A stretch of 64,000 bases of DNA from Variovorax sp. E3. Its GTDB lineage: Bacteria > Pseudomonadota > Gammaproteobacteria > Burkholderiales > Burkholderiaceae_C. The notes under the pieces were generated by a model. That model was given only the letters and a program-made list of their open reading frames with translations, searched no databases and was not told the origin of the DNA. The stretch covers positions 1 to 64,000 of the forward strand of contig NZ_MOWM01000015.1 of NCBI RefSeq assembly GCF_016082275.1, in the 5' to 3' direction. Position 1 is the first letter of the stretch. Every line of letters starts with the position of its first letter. The position numbers and the translations under genes are program-made. Of the stretch, positions 44,318 through 53,622 are shown piece by piece.

Positions 44318-45079
44318 TCAGGCGCGGGTCTCGCCTGTTGTGTCCCGCTCCTCACCTCTAGAGCGTTTCGTCTCAAGGTACGACGCCATCGCTTTCTCGT
44401 CGCTCGCATCGTAGGTGATGTCGTCCGCACTGGCTGCGGTCAGCCCGTCCAACCCTGGCAGCTCGCGAAGTTGCGTGACCAGATCATCGGCTCGGCCGGA
44501 CTTCCGCACGAATGGCGCGAGGTAGGAATCCAGGTGCTTGGCATCGGGGTGCTTCAGTTCAGCGGTCAAGGCGCCCAAGTACGCTGCTTTGTTTGTCGAT
44601 GGCCAGTCGATCAGGATCTCGGCGCGACGGCACAGCTCGGTGTGCACCAGCATCATGGCGCGGCCGTTGCCGTCGAGGAATGGATGCGCCCATGCAAAGG
44701 CGCCCATGACCGCCCCGGGCCGCTGGCGCATACGCTCCACGTCGTTGCCCATGGTCAGGCCCCATTGCACCGCTTGGCCGATGAGAGCGGCTTGCTCGAA
44801 ATCGACGACGCCGCCCTTGCTGACTTGGGTCGCAACGGCCAACTGTTGACGGTCCTGCCCAGCCCACGGATAGAACTCCCGGAAGAGAATCGCGTGGACC
44901 TCGCGAAAGTGTGCGTAGGCTACGGGCCCTCGGATCGCACGCAGAAAGGCAAGTGCCTCCTCGAGATGGGCCTCGAAGAAGACCTTCTCCTGCGCCTTCA
45001 CCAGATCGATATCCTGCTCAGCTTCGATGTTCCTGAGGTAGCCGGCTGTGCTGAAGTCACCGAACGGATCGAACGGCAT
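44318..45079 (-). CDS. Fic-family toxin (AMP-transferase)
   Basis: 253-residue Fic-domain protein. The catalytic motif HPFLDGNGR at 132-140 is complete (H132, D136, N138, R140). FREFYPWAGQDRQQL at 67-81 resembles the substrate-clasp region preceding it. No inhibitory SxxxEG helix is seen N-terminally, so inhibition should come from a partner. Fic proteins modify target proteins with AMP. The gene overlaps the upstream DUF6088-like gene by 23 bp, the arrangement of a toxin-antitoxin operon. The C-terminal tail is rich in charged residues. Confidence 0.9.
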   Translation of the reverse strand: MPFDPFGDFSTAGYLRNIEAEQDIDLVKAQEKVFFEAHLEEALAFLRAIRGPVAYAHFREVHAILFREFYPWAGQDRQQLAVATQVSKGGVVDFEQAALIGQAVQWGLTMGNDVERMRQRPGAVMGAFAWAHPFLDGNGRAMMLVHTELCRRAEILIDWPSTNKAAYLGALTAELKHPDAKHLDSYLAPFVRKSGRADDLVTQLRELPGLDGLTAASADDITYDASDEKAMASYLETKRSRGEERDTTGETRA

Positions 45080-45713
45080 TTTTCTGCTCTCTCATGTGGT
45101 TCGTCATCAGCCGCGCGAGCTGCGCCCCATTGATGACCGACTTCTTGCGCAGGGATGCGAGGAGCTTGCCAGTAGCGTCGAGCCGCTCATCGTCGCCAGC
45201 CAGACGTGTGACCGCTTCAGCGAAGTCATCCAGCCGGGTGCGCTGGAAAACGACCCCGTGAGCCGCAGCCAAACTCGCAACGTAGGTCGACACATCTTTG
45301 ACGGGGAGTTGGGCCACATCGCTAGGAAGCTTGAATGCCGCCGCACGTCGCTTGCGCCGAGGCGGCACTCCACCCGCAGAGGCATTCGCCAGCACGTTGG
45401 CGAACTTGGCCTCAAACTTCGGCAGACCACCACCGGAGTCGACCCGACGGATGGCGGCGGCGCGTCCCGTCTTGGCCAGGACTTCGTCGGCAATGACCTG
45501 GGGAGGTGCAGCGAGCTCCACTGCGCCGTGCGAATTGCGGCGGGTCCTGGCATATACGCCGGGGGCAAGACGCATCAGCCGGCCTTCTCCAATGAGGCGC
45601 TTGATGGCTTCCGTGAGTTGGCTCTTGCCCCCAAGTCGCGCGAGTTCACGTCGGAGCACGACGTGATCGGCGCGCTTGCTCAGCGACATCTGCAGCTTGC
45701 TCTCGAGTTTCAT
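45057..45713 (-). CDS. AbiEi-like winged-helix antitoxin (DUF6088 type)
   Basis: 218-residue protein. The first 70 residues form a winged helix typical of AbiEi/DUF6088 proteins (VVLRRELARLGGKSQLTEAI and RLAPGVYARTR). The rest contains an RRKRRAAAF basic patch and an all-alpha C-terminus. It is cotranscribed with, and overlaps, the Fic gene. Such proteins act as autoregulating antitoxins in AbiE-type modules; pairing with Fic is inferred from the overlap. An A/T-rich promoter region with TTGATT...AATCAA (45754-45790) lies upstream. Confidence 0.85.
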   Translation of the reverse strand: MKLESKLQMSLSKRADHVVLRRELARLGGKSQLTEAIKRLIGEGRLMRLAPGVYARTRRNSHGAVELAAPPQVIADEVLAKTGRAAAIRRVDSGGGLPKFEAKFANVLANASAGGVPPRRKRRAAAFKLPSDVAQLPVKDVSTYVASLAAAHGVVFQRTRLDDFAEAVTRLAGDDERLDATGKLLASLRKKSVINGAQLARLMTNHMREQKNAVRSVR

Positions 45714-45753
45714 GTTGCCTCCGGGTCCAGAGCCGCAACGTGGCCCTACCTTG

Positions 45754-45790
45754 TTGATTTTATCAGTGCTTATTTTTTCTTATTAATCAA
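45754..45790. promoter_or_regulatory. A/T-rich dyad upstream of the Fic operon
   Basis: TTGATT and AATCAA arms flank 25 bp of A/T-rich sequence, in a region otherwise over 60 percent G+C. It sits 41 bp before the start codon, where autoregulation by the antitoxin would be expected. Confidence 0.4.
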
Positions 45791-46620
45791 TCGACTAGGA
45801 CGTTTTCCCGTGCCGGCCTCCCGGCCTGCTTCGCCCGGTATGTGAAAGCGGTGGCTCTTCGCCAAGTTGTACAAATACACAGCCCTGAGCACTTCGAAGT
45901 CGATGGCGCGCCAGGCGGATCGCGACACAGAACGACTTGGCCACCAGAACCGGCAGACACAACGCTGGTGTGTCGTCGATCTCCAGACAGGACGTGCCGC
46001 GAAGTTCAAGCGGCAGCGGAGAACTGGGCCAGCAGCCTGGACGCGTCAGGCTGCGCGGGAGGGCGGCCGGTCTCGGCACCCCGCAGCGCGTGCTCGACCT
46101 GATCCAGGGACTGCCGGACACCGCCTCCGCACCCACTCGATTTGAGACACTGCAGTCAGAAGCTGCAAGGGCGCGCAAACTCATTTCCTTTGAGCCGGCC
46201 AGCGGACGTCCGGCTCGCTTCCTCGATGCCAAGTCCGCATGGGGTCGGTACCAGGCAGCCCAAGCGACACGACTTGCGCAAGCCCCGGGTATGCCCCGGG
46301 TAGCTGCCTCTTTTTACTCCTGCGAGAACTTGGGTTGACGGCCGGTAGCTGGAAGGTCTGCTTCGGGCGACATCGTGCTTCTCGAGAGCTCCGGCGGCAT
46401 GCGGCTCTGACAGATCGCCCGGACTCCAATCCGACGGGAGGCAGAGGAAGAAAAGCGCGGACTGCAGGCACAGCGCCAAGCACTCGCACCGATGCCGCTG
46501 TCGGGCGATTGCTGGGGCTTGGGCGCTGTCGGGCATGGCAAGCCGCGCTTGTCGCTTCGCCGCTCCCTCGGTGGTGCAGATCGCCTCCATGCGCAAAAAA
46601 TTCGCGGATCGAAGCAGTCA
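45791..46620. other. Region with no supportable gene
   Basis: Roughly 830 bp between the Fic operon and the AraC remnant. A minus-strand frame (AIDFEVLRAVYLYNLAKSHR) and a plus-strand frame (RKLISFEPASGRPARFLDAK) look protein-like but lack starts and recognisable motifs. Confidence 0.4.
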
Positions 46621-47278
46621 ACATGGGGGGTGCCCTAGGCCGCCTCGCAAAGTACAAACGCTTGAGCGGTTCGATGGTGCTGCGCGTTGAAGCCGGCGAT
46701 CGGCGAACGACGTGACATTGAAATTTCTCCACAAGGTGCTGGCGCCGCCGGGCGTGCTCATGGCGTTCAAGCTTGTCTTCTTCGTGCAACTGGCCCGTTT
46801 GGCTTCGCGCAGTTCGGTGCATGCGCTGCGCGTGGGGTGGCCTGCACCCAACCTCTCGGAAGCGGGCAGGAGCGCATATGCCGACAGGTTCGGCGCTCCG
46901 GTCGAAGACCTGCGCGTTCCGACGGTTGTGTTCGCGACAGAGGACGTGCGCCGCCCGTTTTTGACGGCCAACCACGGCATGTGGAAGTTCTTCGAACCGG
47001 CATTGCGCCAGTGGCTCGCCGACCTGGGAAGCCATGCCAGCGAGCGCTTGCGCAGCGCATTGCTCGAAGCACTGCCTGCTGGTGAGTTGTCCATGCAGGC
47101 AGTCTGCAAGAAGCTTGGTTTGAGCACACGCACACTTCAGCGGCGGCTGCAGGTGGAAGGAAGCATCTTTCAGCAAATCCTCGACGCGCTGCGCAACTCT
47201 TGGGCACAACACGACCTGCGAAGCTCATCGATGTCCGGCGCATTCGAGGGCCGCTTCCAAGCCTGGTATCACCGATGA
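46621..47278 (+). pseudogene. AraC-family regulator remnant
   Basis: GALGRLAKYKRLSGSMVL starts an arabinose-binding-like sensor domain; the frame changes near 46710 and continues to 47278 with RVGWPAPNLSEAGRSAYADR, MWKFFEPALRQWLADLG, and the first HTH (LSMQAVCKKLGLSTRTLQRR). The sensor domain is heavily deleted and the second HTH is truncated. A short copy of its middle region occurs at 27.6 kb. Confidence 0.75.
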
Positions 47279-47625
47279 CTGACTCGGCCATGGGCCTGAA
47301 GCCCGTCGTGCGCGAAAGTCAGCCTGGCTGGATGCAAAAAGGATGGCTGATGCCCGCCGAACGACGCAATGAGGATGCCGAGCGCTGCCAACATCTGGAT
47401 GAACCCGAGCAACGCCGAAGCAGCACCTGCTTGAGTCGCGAAGGGCGCTAGCGAAGGTGGCACAACGGATGCCAGCCGGGATGAGCCTTCCCTGACCTCG
47501 CCGCGCGAGCCGTGCGGCAAAGCGCTCAAGCGCGGCCTGCGGAGCATCCCGGCAGATTGACGTCGCACCATAAACACCAGAATAATGGTATTTAAGCTGG
47601 ATTCTTGCCGATAATAGCAATAAAT

Positions 47626-47934
47626 ATGGACTTTGAATTTTCCATTGCCGAAGAAGTGTGCGCCGAGCTCGGGGCGCGCATTCGCGCGCAGCGGCTCATG
47701 CAGGGGATCAGCCAGCGCGACCTGGCGCAAAGAGCGGGGGTGTCCTACGGGACCGTACGCCACATCGAGACCACGGGCCAGGCCTCGATGGATTCCTTCA
47801 TCCGCGTCGTGCATTCTCTGGGTCTGATCGGCGAGCTGCAGTCGCTGTTCAAGCTCAATGTCAGGAGCATCGCCGATATGGAGAGTGCCCAGGGCCCCTC
47901 CCGCAAGCGCGCGCCTCGAAGGCCTCGACCATGA
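47626..47934 (+). CDS. hipB: HipB-like antitoxin (XRE helix-turn-helix)
   Basis: 102-residue XRE protein with LGARIRAQRLMQGISQRDLA and QRAGVSYGTVRHIETTGQA as the helix-turn-helix, followed by a basic tail (RKRAPRRPRP). ATG at 47626; a TTG at 47605 would add seven residues. Its stop overlaps the HipA start (ATGA). It should bind HipA and repress the operon; the A/T-rich upstream region has CCAG-N16-CTGG as a possible site. Confidence 0.87.
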   Translation: MDFEFSIAEEVCAELGARIRAQRLMQGISQRDLAQRAGVSYGTVRHIETTGQASMDSFIRVVHSLGLIGELQSLFKLNVRSIADMESAQGPSRKRAPRRPRP

Positions 47935-49157
47935 AGAAGCTGGATGTTCGCTACCAGGGCTGGGCGCAGGACTGGTCGCTGGGCACGCTGGCCGACGACG
48001 GGCGCGACGTGCTGTTCGAATACTCCGAGCGCGCACTCGACGAGAAGCTGGAGCTGTCTCCGGTTCGCCTCAAGCTCCGGCGCCAGGCCTATGGCAACTT
48101 CCCGCAGCATCTGTTCGGCCTGCCGGGCCTGATCGCGGATGCGTTGCCGGACGGCTGGGGACGGCTCGTCCTGGACCGGTTGGCCCGCCGCAGCGGCATC
48201 CGTCCTGCGCAGCTGTCTTCGCTGGACCGCCTGGCCTTCGTCGGAACGCGCGCCATCGGCGCGCTGTCCTTCGAGCCGGCGACTGCGCCGCCGCTCGAAG
48301 ACCACGACGTGGCGCTGCTGACACTCGCCACCGAGGCCCAACGGGTGCTCTCAGGCGAGGAGTCCGAGGCGCTCGGGGAACTGGCGATGCTGGGGGGCTC
48401 GCCCCACGGCGCGCGGCCCAAGGTTCTGGTGCATCGAACCCAGGACGGGTACATCAGCACGAGCGCCCAGCCGGGTTCGCAGGCCTGGCTGGTGAAATTT
48501 CAAGCGGCCGGCGAGCCCAAGGAGGTTTGCGCCCTGGAGGACCTGTACGCCCAGCTCGCACGCGAGTGCGGCGTGGACATGCCGCGCACCAGCCACACGG
48601 ACCTGGGTCCGGAACTGGCCGCCTTCGCCACATGCCGATTCGACGTCGAAGACGGCATGCGGGTGCCCACGCACACGCTGGCGGGACTGCTGCACGCCAA
48701 CTTTGCGATGCCGGGTTCGGTCGACTACACCACGTTCTTGCGCGCCACGCGCGTGCTCACTCGCGATGAGCGCGAGGTCAAGAAGGCCTTCGGTCGAGCC
48801 GTGTTCAACGTCGTGTTCAACAACCGCGACGACCACCCGAAGAACTTCAGCTTTCGCCTGGACCGGGACAGGACCTGGAAGCTGGCGCCGGGCTATGACC
48901 TGACATTCAACGAAGGCCCTCGCGCAGAGCATCAGATGGACATCTGCGGCGAAGCGCGCACCATCAGGCGCGCGGACCTTCTGCAACTGGCCGCCCAGGG
49001 CGGCCTGGACACCGGGTGGGCCGACAAGGAGATCGACCTGGCCCGGGACGTCGCGACGCGCCTGCGGGTCCGCGCGCAAGACTTTGGTCTGGAGGGTCCG
49101 TTCACAAAGAGGATCGCCCACCAGGTCGACGCCAACGCGAAGCACCTGATGCCCTAG
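47931..49157 (+). CDS. hipA: HipA-like serine/threonine kinase toxin
   Basis: 408-residue HipA-family kinase. The N-terminal subdomain includes FGLPGLIADALPDGWGRLVL (couple-hipA type) and the kinase core has VKFQAAGEPKEV, NNRDDHPKN at 297-305 (catalytic loop with Asp and metal-binding Asn) and the YDLTF activation-loop Asp region at 322-326. Kinase residues are complete. HipA enzymes phosphorylate aminoacyl-tRNA synthetases or similar targets to cause dormancy; the antitoxin is encoded immediately upstream. Confidence 0.92.
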   Translation: MKKLDVRYQGWAQDWSLGTLADDGRDVLFEYSERALDEKLELSPVRLKLRRQAYGNFPQHLFGLPGLIADALPDGWGRLVLDRLARRSGIRPAQLSSLDRLAFVGTRAIGALSFEPATAPPLEDHDVALLTLATEAQRVLSGEESEALGELAMLGGSPHGARPKVLVHRTQDGYISTSAQPGSQAWLVKFQAAGEPKEVCALEDLYAQLARECGVDMPRTSHTDLGPELAAFATCRFDVEDGMRVPTHTLAGLLHANFAMPGSVDYTTFLRATRVLTRDEREVKKAFGRAVFNVVFNNRDDHPKNFSFRLDRDRTWKLAPGYDLTFNEGPRAEHQMDICGEARTIRRADLLQLAAQGGLDTGWADKEIDLARDVATRLRVRAQDFGLEGPFTKRIAHQVDANAKHLMP

Positions 49158-49187
49158 CCCGCGCGGCGAGGCAAGAGCGCCTGGGCA

Positions 49188-49895
49188 TCAGGAGACCACG
49201 TAGTCCGGATACTGCTTGCAGATCTCGTTCACCGCGCTCAGCGTGCCCGAGAGATGCTTGCGAAGCGCGGCCTGAGCGGCGGCCGAATCCTTCGCCTCGA
49301 TGGCACGCACGATGGCGCGATGGTCGCGCAGGATCGCCTCGGTCTTGCCGGCGGTGGGCAGGTGCAGGCGCCGCAAGCGGTCCACGTGCCCGGACACCCG
49401 GCCTACAAGGTCCCACAGACCCAGCACGCCGCCGGCTTCGTACATCAGGCGATGGAACGCGCGATCGGCGTTGACGAAGTCGCCGTAGCGCTGCGACGCG
49501 GCAAGCGCCGACTGCTGGGCGATGACGCCTTTCAGTTGCTCGACCAGTCCCGGTGACTCCTGCTGCGCCAGTTGATGCACCAGCTCCAGCTCGATGGAGC
49601 GGCGCAGAAAGTGCGCCTCGCGCGCGGCTGCCATGTCGATGCGGCTGACCAATGTCGCATGCTGCGGGAACACGTCCACCAGCCCTTCTTCGCTCAGGCG
49701 CAGCAGCGCCTCGCGCACCGGCGTCTGGCTCACGCCGAAGCGGTCCGCCAGCTCCTGCCGCGCCAGCACGGTTCCGGGAACGAGTTCGAGTGCGAGGATG
49801 GCTTCGCGCAATTTCTCCAGCACCTGGGGCGCGGCAAGGCGTGTGCGGTCGAGTCGGATCTTGGGAGTGGCGCTCATCGCCGGTGATTGTGTCAT
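49188..49895 (-). CDS. GntR-family (FCD) transcriptional regulator
   Basis: 235-residue FadR-type GntR regulator. Winged helix PQVLEKLREAILALELVPGT, then LADRFGVSQTPVREALLRLS; the FCD domain carries DRAFHRLMYEAGG and LRDHRAIVRAIEAKDS with ligand-site His residues. It is divergent from the sugar-acid dehydratase gene. A perfect dyad with arms CACTA/TAGTG (49901-49916) lies between them. Confidence 0.93.
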   Translation of the reverse strand: MTQSPAMSATPKIRLDRTRLAAPQVLEKLREAILALELVPGTVLARQELADRFGVSQTPVREALLRLSEEGLVDVFPQHATLVSRIDMAAAREAHFLRRSIELELVHQLAQQESPGLVEQLKGVIAQQSALAASQRYGDFVNADRAFHRLMYEAGGVLGLWDLVGRVSGHVDRLRRLHLPTAGKTEAILRDHRAIVRAIEAKDSAAAQAALRKHLSGTLSAVNEICKQYPDYVVS

Positions 49896-49900
49896 TGACG

Positions 49901-49916
49901 CACTAATATACTAGTG
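49901..49916. promoter_or_regulatory. GntR operator between regulator and dehydratase genes
   Basis: CACTAATATACTAGTG has perfect five-base arms (CACTA/TAGTG) around ATATAC, 6 bp from the GntR start, in the only A/T-rich part of the gap. Confidence 0.5.
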
Positions 49917-49982
49917 TTTTAATTTCCGGATTGCCATCGGCAAGGCGGCGTCCACCGTGCGGCGCCCGTGGAGACAACCCTG

Positions 49983-51710
49983 ATGAAACGCCCCTACGAA
50001 TCCCTGCGCAGCGCCCGCTGGTTCGCGCCCGACGACTTCCGCTCCTTCGGCCATCGCTCGCGCGTGCTGCAGATGGGCTACAGCTATGCCGACTGGATGG
50101 GCAAGCCCGTGATCGCCGTCGTCAACACCTGGAGCGACGCCAACCAGTGCCACTCGCACTTCAAGCAGCGCGTGGAAGACGTCAAGCGCGGCATCCTGCA
50201 GGCGGGCGGCTTCCCGCTGGAGCTGCCGGCGATCTCGCTTTCGGAGAGCATGGTCAAGCCCACCTCCATGCTCTATCGCAACTTCCTCGCGATGGAAACC
50301 GAAGAGCTGCTGCGCAGCCATCCGGTGGACGGCGCGGTGCTGATGGGCGGCTGCGACAAGACCACGCCCGGCCTCGTGATGGGCGCGCTGAGCATGGGCG
50401 TCCCCTTCATCTACCTGCCCGCCGGTCCCATGCTGCGCGGCAACTGGAAGGGCAAGGTGCTGGGCTCGGGCTCCGACGCCTTCAAGTACTGGGACGAGCG
50501 CCGCGCCGGTCGGCTGGGCGAGCAGGCCTGGGCCGAGATGGAGGCCGGCATCGCGCGCAGCCATGGCACCTGCATGACCATGGGCACGGCCGCCACCATG
50601 ATGGGCATCGCCGAAGCAGTCGGCCTGAGCCTGCCGGGCGCCTCGAGCATTCCCGCAGCGGATGCCAACCACATCCGCATGAGCGCCGACTGCGGCCGCC
50701 GCATCGTCGAGATGGTGTGGGAAGACCTCACGCCCGCGAAGATGCTCACGCGCGCCAACTTCGAGAACGGCATCGCCTGCGCGATGGCCATGGGCTGCAG
50801 CACCAACGCCGTCGTGCACCTGATCGCAATGTCGCGCCGCGCCGGCCACGCCGTGAGTCTGGACGACTTCGACGCCTTCAGCCGCCGCGTGCCCGTCATC
50901 GCCAACATCCGGCCCAGCGGCGACGCGTACCTGATGGAAGACTTCTTCTACGCCGGCGGCCTGCCCGCGATGCTGGAGCGCATCCGCGGCCACCTGCACA
51001 CCGAAGCGCTCACCGTCAACGGCCGCACCCTCGGCGAGAACATCGAAGGCGCCGAGGTCTACGACGACGACGTGATCCGGCCGCTGTCCGACCCTATCTA
51101 CGCCGAAGGCGCCCTGGCCGTGCTGCGCGGCAACCTGGCGCCCGACGGGGTGGTGATCAAGCCCAGCGCCTGCGCGCCGCACCTGCTGCGGCACACCGGT
51201 CGCGCGCTGGTGTTCGACGACTACCCCGCGCTCAAGAAGGCCGTGGAAGACCCTGAGCTCGATGTGACGGCCGACGACATCCTGGTGCTGCGCAACGCCG
51301 GCCCGCGCGGTGCCGGGATGCCGGAGTGGGGCATGCTGCCGATTCCCACCAAGCTGCTGAAGCAGGGCGTGAAGGACATGCTGCGCCTGTCGGACGCACG
51401 CATGAGCGGCACCAGCTATGGCGGCTGTCTGCTGCACTGTTCGCCCGAGGCCGCCATCGGCGGTCCGCTCGCACTGGTGAAGACCGGCGACCGCATCGCC
51501 GTGGACGTGCCCGCGCGGCGCATCCACCTGGACATCGGCGATGAGGAACTCGCGCGCCGCAAGGCGCAGTGGACACCGCCGCCGCCGCGCTACGAGCGCG
51601 GCTACGGATGGATGTTCGGGCGCCACATCAAGCAGGCCAACGAAGGCTGCGACTTCGACTTCCTCGAGACCAGCTTCGGCAAGCCGGTGCCCGAGCCCGA
51701 CATCTTCTGA
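49983..51710 (+). CDS. IlvD/Edd-family sugar-acid dehydratase (L-arabinonate dehydratase-like)
   Basis: 575-residue Fe-S dehydratase. Cluster-ligand cysteines are seen in NTWSDANQCHSHF, MGGCDKTTPGLVMG and SHGTCMTMGTA. ARMSGTSYGG and GWMFGRHIKQANEGCDFDFL are typical of the arabinonate/xylonate dehydratase branch rather than of IlvD. GGAGAC sits before the ATG at 49983. It converts a sugar acid to a 2-keto-3-deoxy acid, which the following RraA-like aldolase could cleave. The exact sugar acid is an inference. Confidence 0.93.
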   Translation: MKRPYESLRSARWFAPDDFRSFGHRSRVLQMGYSYADWMGKPVIAVVNTWSDANQCHSHFKQRVEDVKRGILQAGGFPLELPAISLSESMVKPTSMLYRNFLAMETEELLRSHPVDGAVLMGGCDKTTPGLVMGALSMGVPFIYLPAGPMLRGNWKGKVLGSGSDAFKYWDERRAGRLGEQAWAEMEAGIARSHGTCMTMGTAATMMGIAEAVGLSLPGASSIPAADANHIRMSADCGRRIVEMVWEDLTPAKMLTRANFENGIACAMAMGCSTNAVVHLIAMSRRAGHAVSLDDFDAFSRRVPVIANIRPSGDAYLMEDFFYAGGLPAMLERIRGHLHTEALTVNGRTLGENIEGAEVYDDDVIRPLSDPIYAEGALAVLRGNLAPDGVVIKPSACAPHLLRHTGRALVFDDYPALKKAVEDPELDVTADDILVLRNAGPRGAGMPEWGMLPIPTKLLKQGVKDMLRLSDARMSGTSYGGCLLHCSPEAAIGGPLALVKTGDRIAVDVPARRIHLDIGDEELARRKAQWTPPPPRYERGYGWMFGRHIKQANEGCDFDFLETSFGKPVPEPDIF

Positions 51711-51766
51711 CCCGCCCCGCAACTTCGACCACCCGATTTCATTTCAATCGACAACGGAGACGACAC

Positions 51767-52476
51767 GTGAATCCAGTCACCCGCGAGCTGCTCATGAAAG
51801 TGAGCACCGCCACCCTGTGCACGGCCCTGTTCAAGCGCGGCCTGCGCCACCAGTTCATCCAGGACGTGCGGCCGCTCGACCCCGGCCTGCCCAACATGGT
51901 GGGCGAGGCCTTCACGCTGCGCTACATGCCGGCGCGCGAAGACCTCAACCCGATCAGCGTCTTCCTGGACCGCGACCATCCGCAGCGCAAGGCCGTGGAG
52001 CAGTGTCCCGAGGCGCGGTGCTGGTCATCGACAGCCGCAAGGACGCGCGCGCCGCATCGGCCGGCGGCATCCTGGTCACGCGGCTGATGAAACGCGGCGT
52101 GGCCGGCGTGGTCACCGACGGCGGCCTTCGCGACAGCCCCGACATCGCGAAGCTCGGCTTTCCCGCCTACCACCAGCGACCCAGCGCGCCGACCAACCTC
52201 ACGCTGCATCAGGCCATCGATATCGATGTGCCCATCGGCTGCGGCGACGCGCCCGTGTTCCCCCGCGACGTGGTCGTGGGCGATGCCGAAGGCGTGATCG
52301 TCATTCCGGCCCACATGGCCGACGAGGTTGCGGCCGAAGCCACTGAGATGACCGCCTTCGAAGACTTCGTGCAGGAGAAGGTGCTCGAGGGCCGCTCCAT
52401 CCTCGGCCTCTATCCGCCCACCGACGAGCAAAGCCGCAACGACTTCGCGGCGTGGCGCCAGACCACGGGCCGCTGA
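51767..52476 (+). pseudogene. RraA-like aldolase, single frameshift
   Basis: RraA/HMG-aldolase family protein, about 236 residues if the frame is restored. It starts GTG at 51767 (NPVTRELLMKVSTATLCTAL), shifts at about 52010 after KAVEQCP, and continues GAVLVIDSRKDARAASAGGI and GVAGVVTDGGLRDSP (the G-x20-R-D aldolase motif) to the stop at 52476. One base restored in CCCGAGGC repairs it. It likely splits the 2-keto-3-deoxy product of the dehydratase into pyruvate plus an aldehyde. Confidence 0.85.
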
Positions 52477-52508
52477 GCCCATCGGCAAAAATCCAAGGAC
52501 ACAAAGTC

Positions 52509-53488
52509 ATGCAATTCCTCCGCCTCGCCGCGGCGCTGCTTTCGGCCGCGCTCGTTCCTGTGGCCGCCATGGCCCAGGCCCCCGAATGGCCCACCGCCAA
52601 GCCGATCGTCTACGTGGTGCCCTTCACCCCCGGCGGCTCCACCGACATCGTGGGCCGCACGCTGGCGCAGAAGCTGGGGGAAAGCCTCAAGCAGTCGGTG
52701 GTGGTCGACAACAAGCCCGGGCAGGCCGGCGGCATCGGCGCGGCCTATGTAGCCAAGGCTGCACCCGACGGCTACACGCTCTTTGGCGGCACCATCAGCA
52801 CGCACGCCATCAACGCCAGCCTCTACAAGAAGCTGTCCTACGACCCGATGAAGGACTTCGAACCCGTCTCGCTGGTCGCGCGCCTGCCCAACGTGCTCAT
52901 CGTCAACAGCCAGCTCGGCGTGAACTCCGTGGCCGAACTGGTGGCCCTGCTGAAGAAGGACGAGAGCAAGCGCACTTTTGCCTCTTCGGGCGCCGGCACC
53001 TCCACCCACCTCGCCGGCGAAATGTTCGCGACCTCGTCGGCGTAAAGCTCACCCACGTGCCGTACAAGGGCACGCCTCCGGCCCTGACCGACGTGGCCGC
53101 GGGGCAGGTGCCGTTCATGTTCGACCAGGTGACGGCCGCGCTGCCGCTGGTAAAAAGCGGCAAGCTCAAGCTGCTGGCCGTGACCACCGCCAAGCGCATT
53201 GCGCTGGTGCCCGACCTGCCGACCATGATGGAGTCGGGCATTCCGGGCTTCGAAATGTCGTCGTGGCAGGCGGTGTACGCGCCCAAAGGCACGCCCAAGC
53301 CCATCGTGCAGCGCCTCAACGCCGAGATCGTGAAGGCGCTCAAGCAGCCCGACGTGCAGGCCAAGCTCTCGGGCCAACTTGCGATGGAGCTGGTGGGCAG
53401 CACGCCGGAAGAACTGCGCGACCACATGGCCAGGGAGATTCCGCGTTGGGCCGAACTGGTGAAGAAGTCAGGCGCGGCGGCCGACTGA
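52509..53488 (+). pseudogene. Bug-family solute-binding protein, single frameshift
   Basis: Bug receptor with signal peptide (MQFLRLAAALLSAALVPVAA) and the canonical PFTPGGSTDIVGRTLAQKL loop. At 53026 the frame shifts: TTCGCGAC instead of TTCCGCGAC creates a stop at 53043, while DLVGVKLTHVPYKGTPPALT and the rest continue in the next frame to 53488. About 326 residues if repaired. It is the third gene of the sugar-acid operon, so its ligand may be the substrate of the dehydratase. Confidence 0.88.
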
Positions 53489-53533
53489 GCAGGCAACGAC
53501 CAACGTCCATCGCATCGCGGCGGATGGCAAGCT

Positions 53534-53555
53534 GACGGCGGTGATCACCGCCGTC
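53534..53555 (+). terminator. Candidate intrinsic terminator after the sugar-acid operon
   Basis: GACGGCGGTGATCACCGCCGTC is a perfect 22-bp palindrome, 45 bp after the Bug stop codon, followed by CCTTGCTTC. The stem is strong but the U-run is weak. It could serve both convergent operons. Confidence 0.45.
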
Positions 53556-53622
53556 CTTGCTTCAGCCTGCCAAGCGCTTGGCTTCGTCTGCCATAGACCT
53601 GATTGCGCAGACGCCCAAGGAG

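Noticed and set aside
49911..51722. 603-codon minus-strand frame
   Set aside because: Antisense shadow of the sugar-acid dehydratase.
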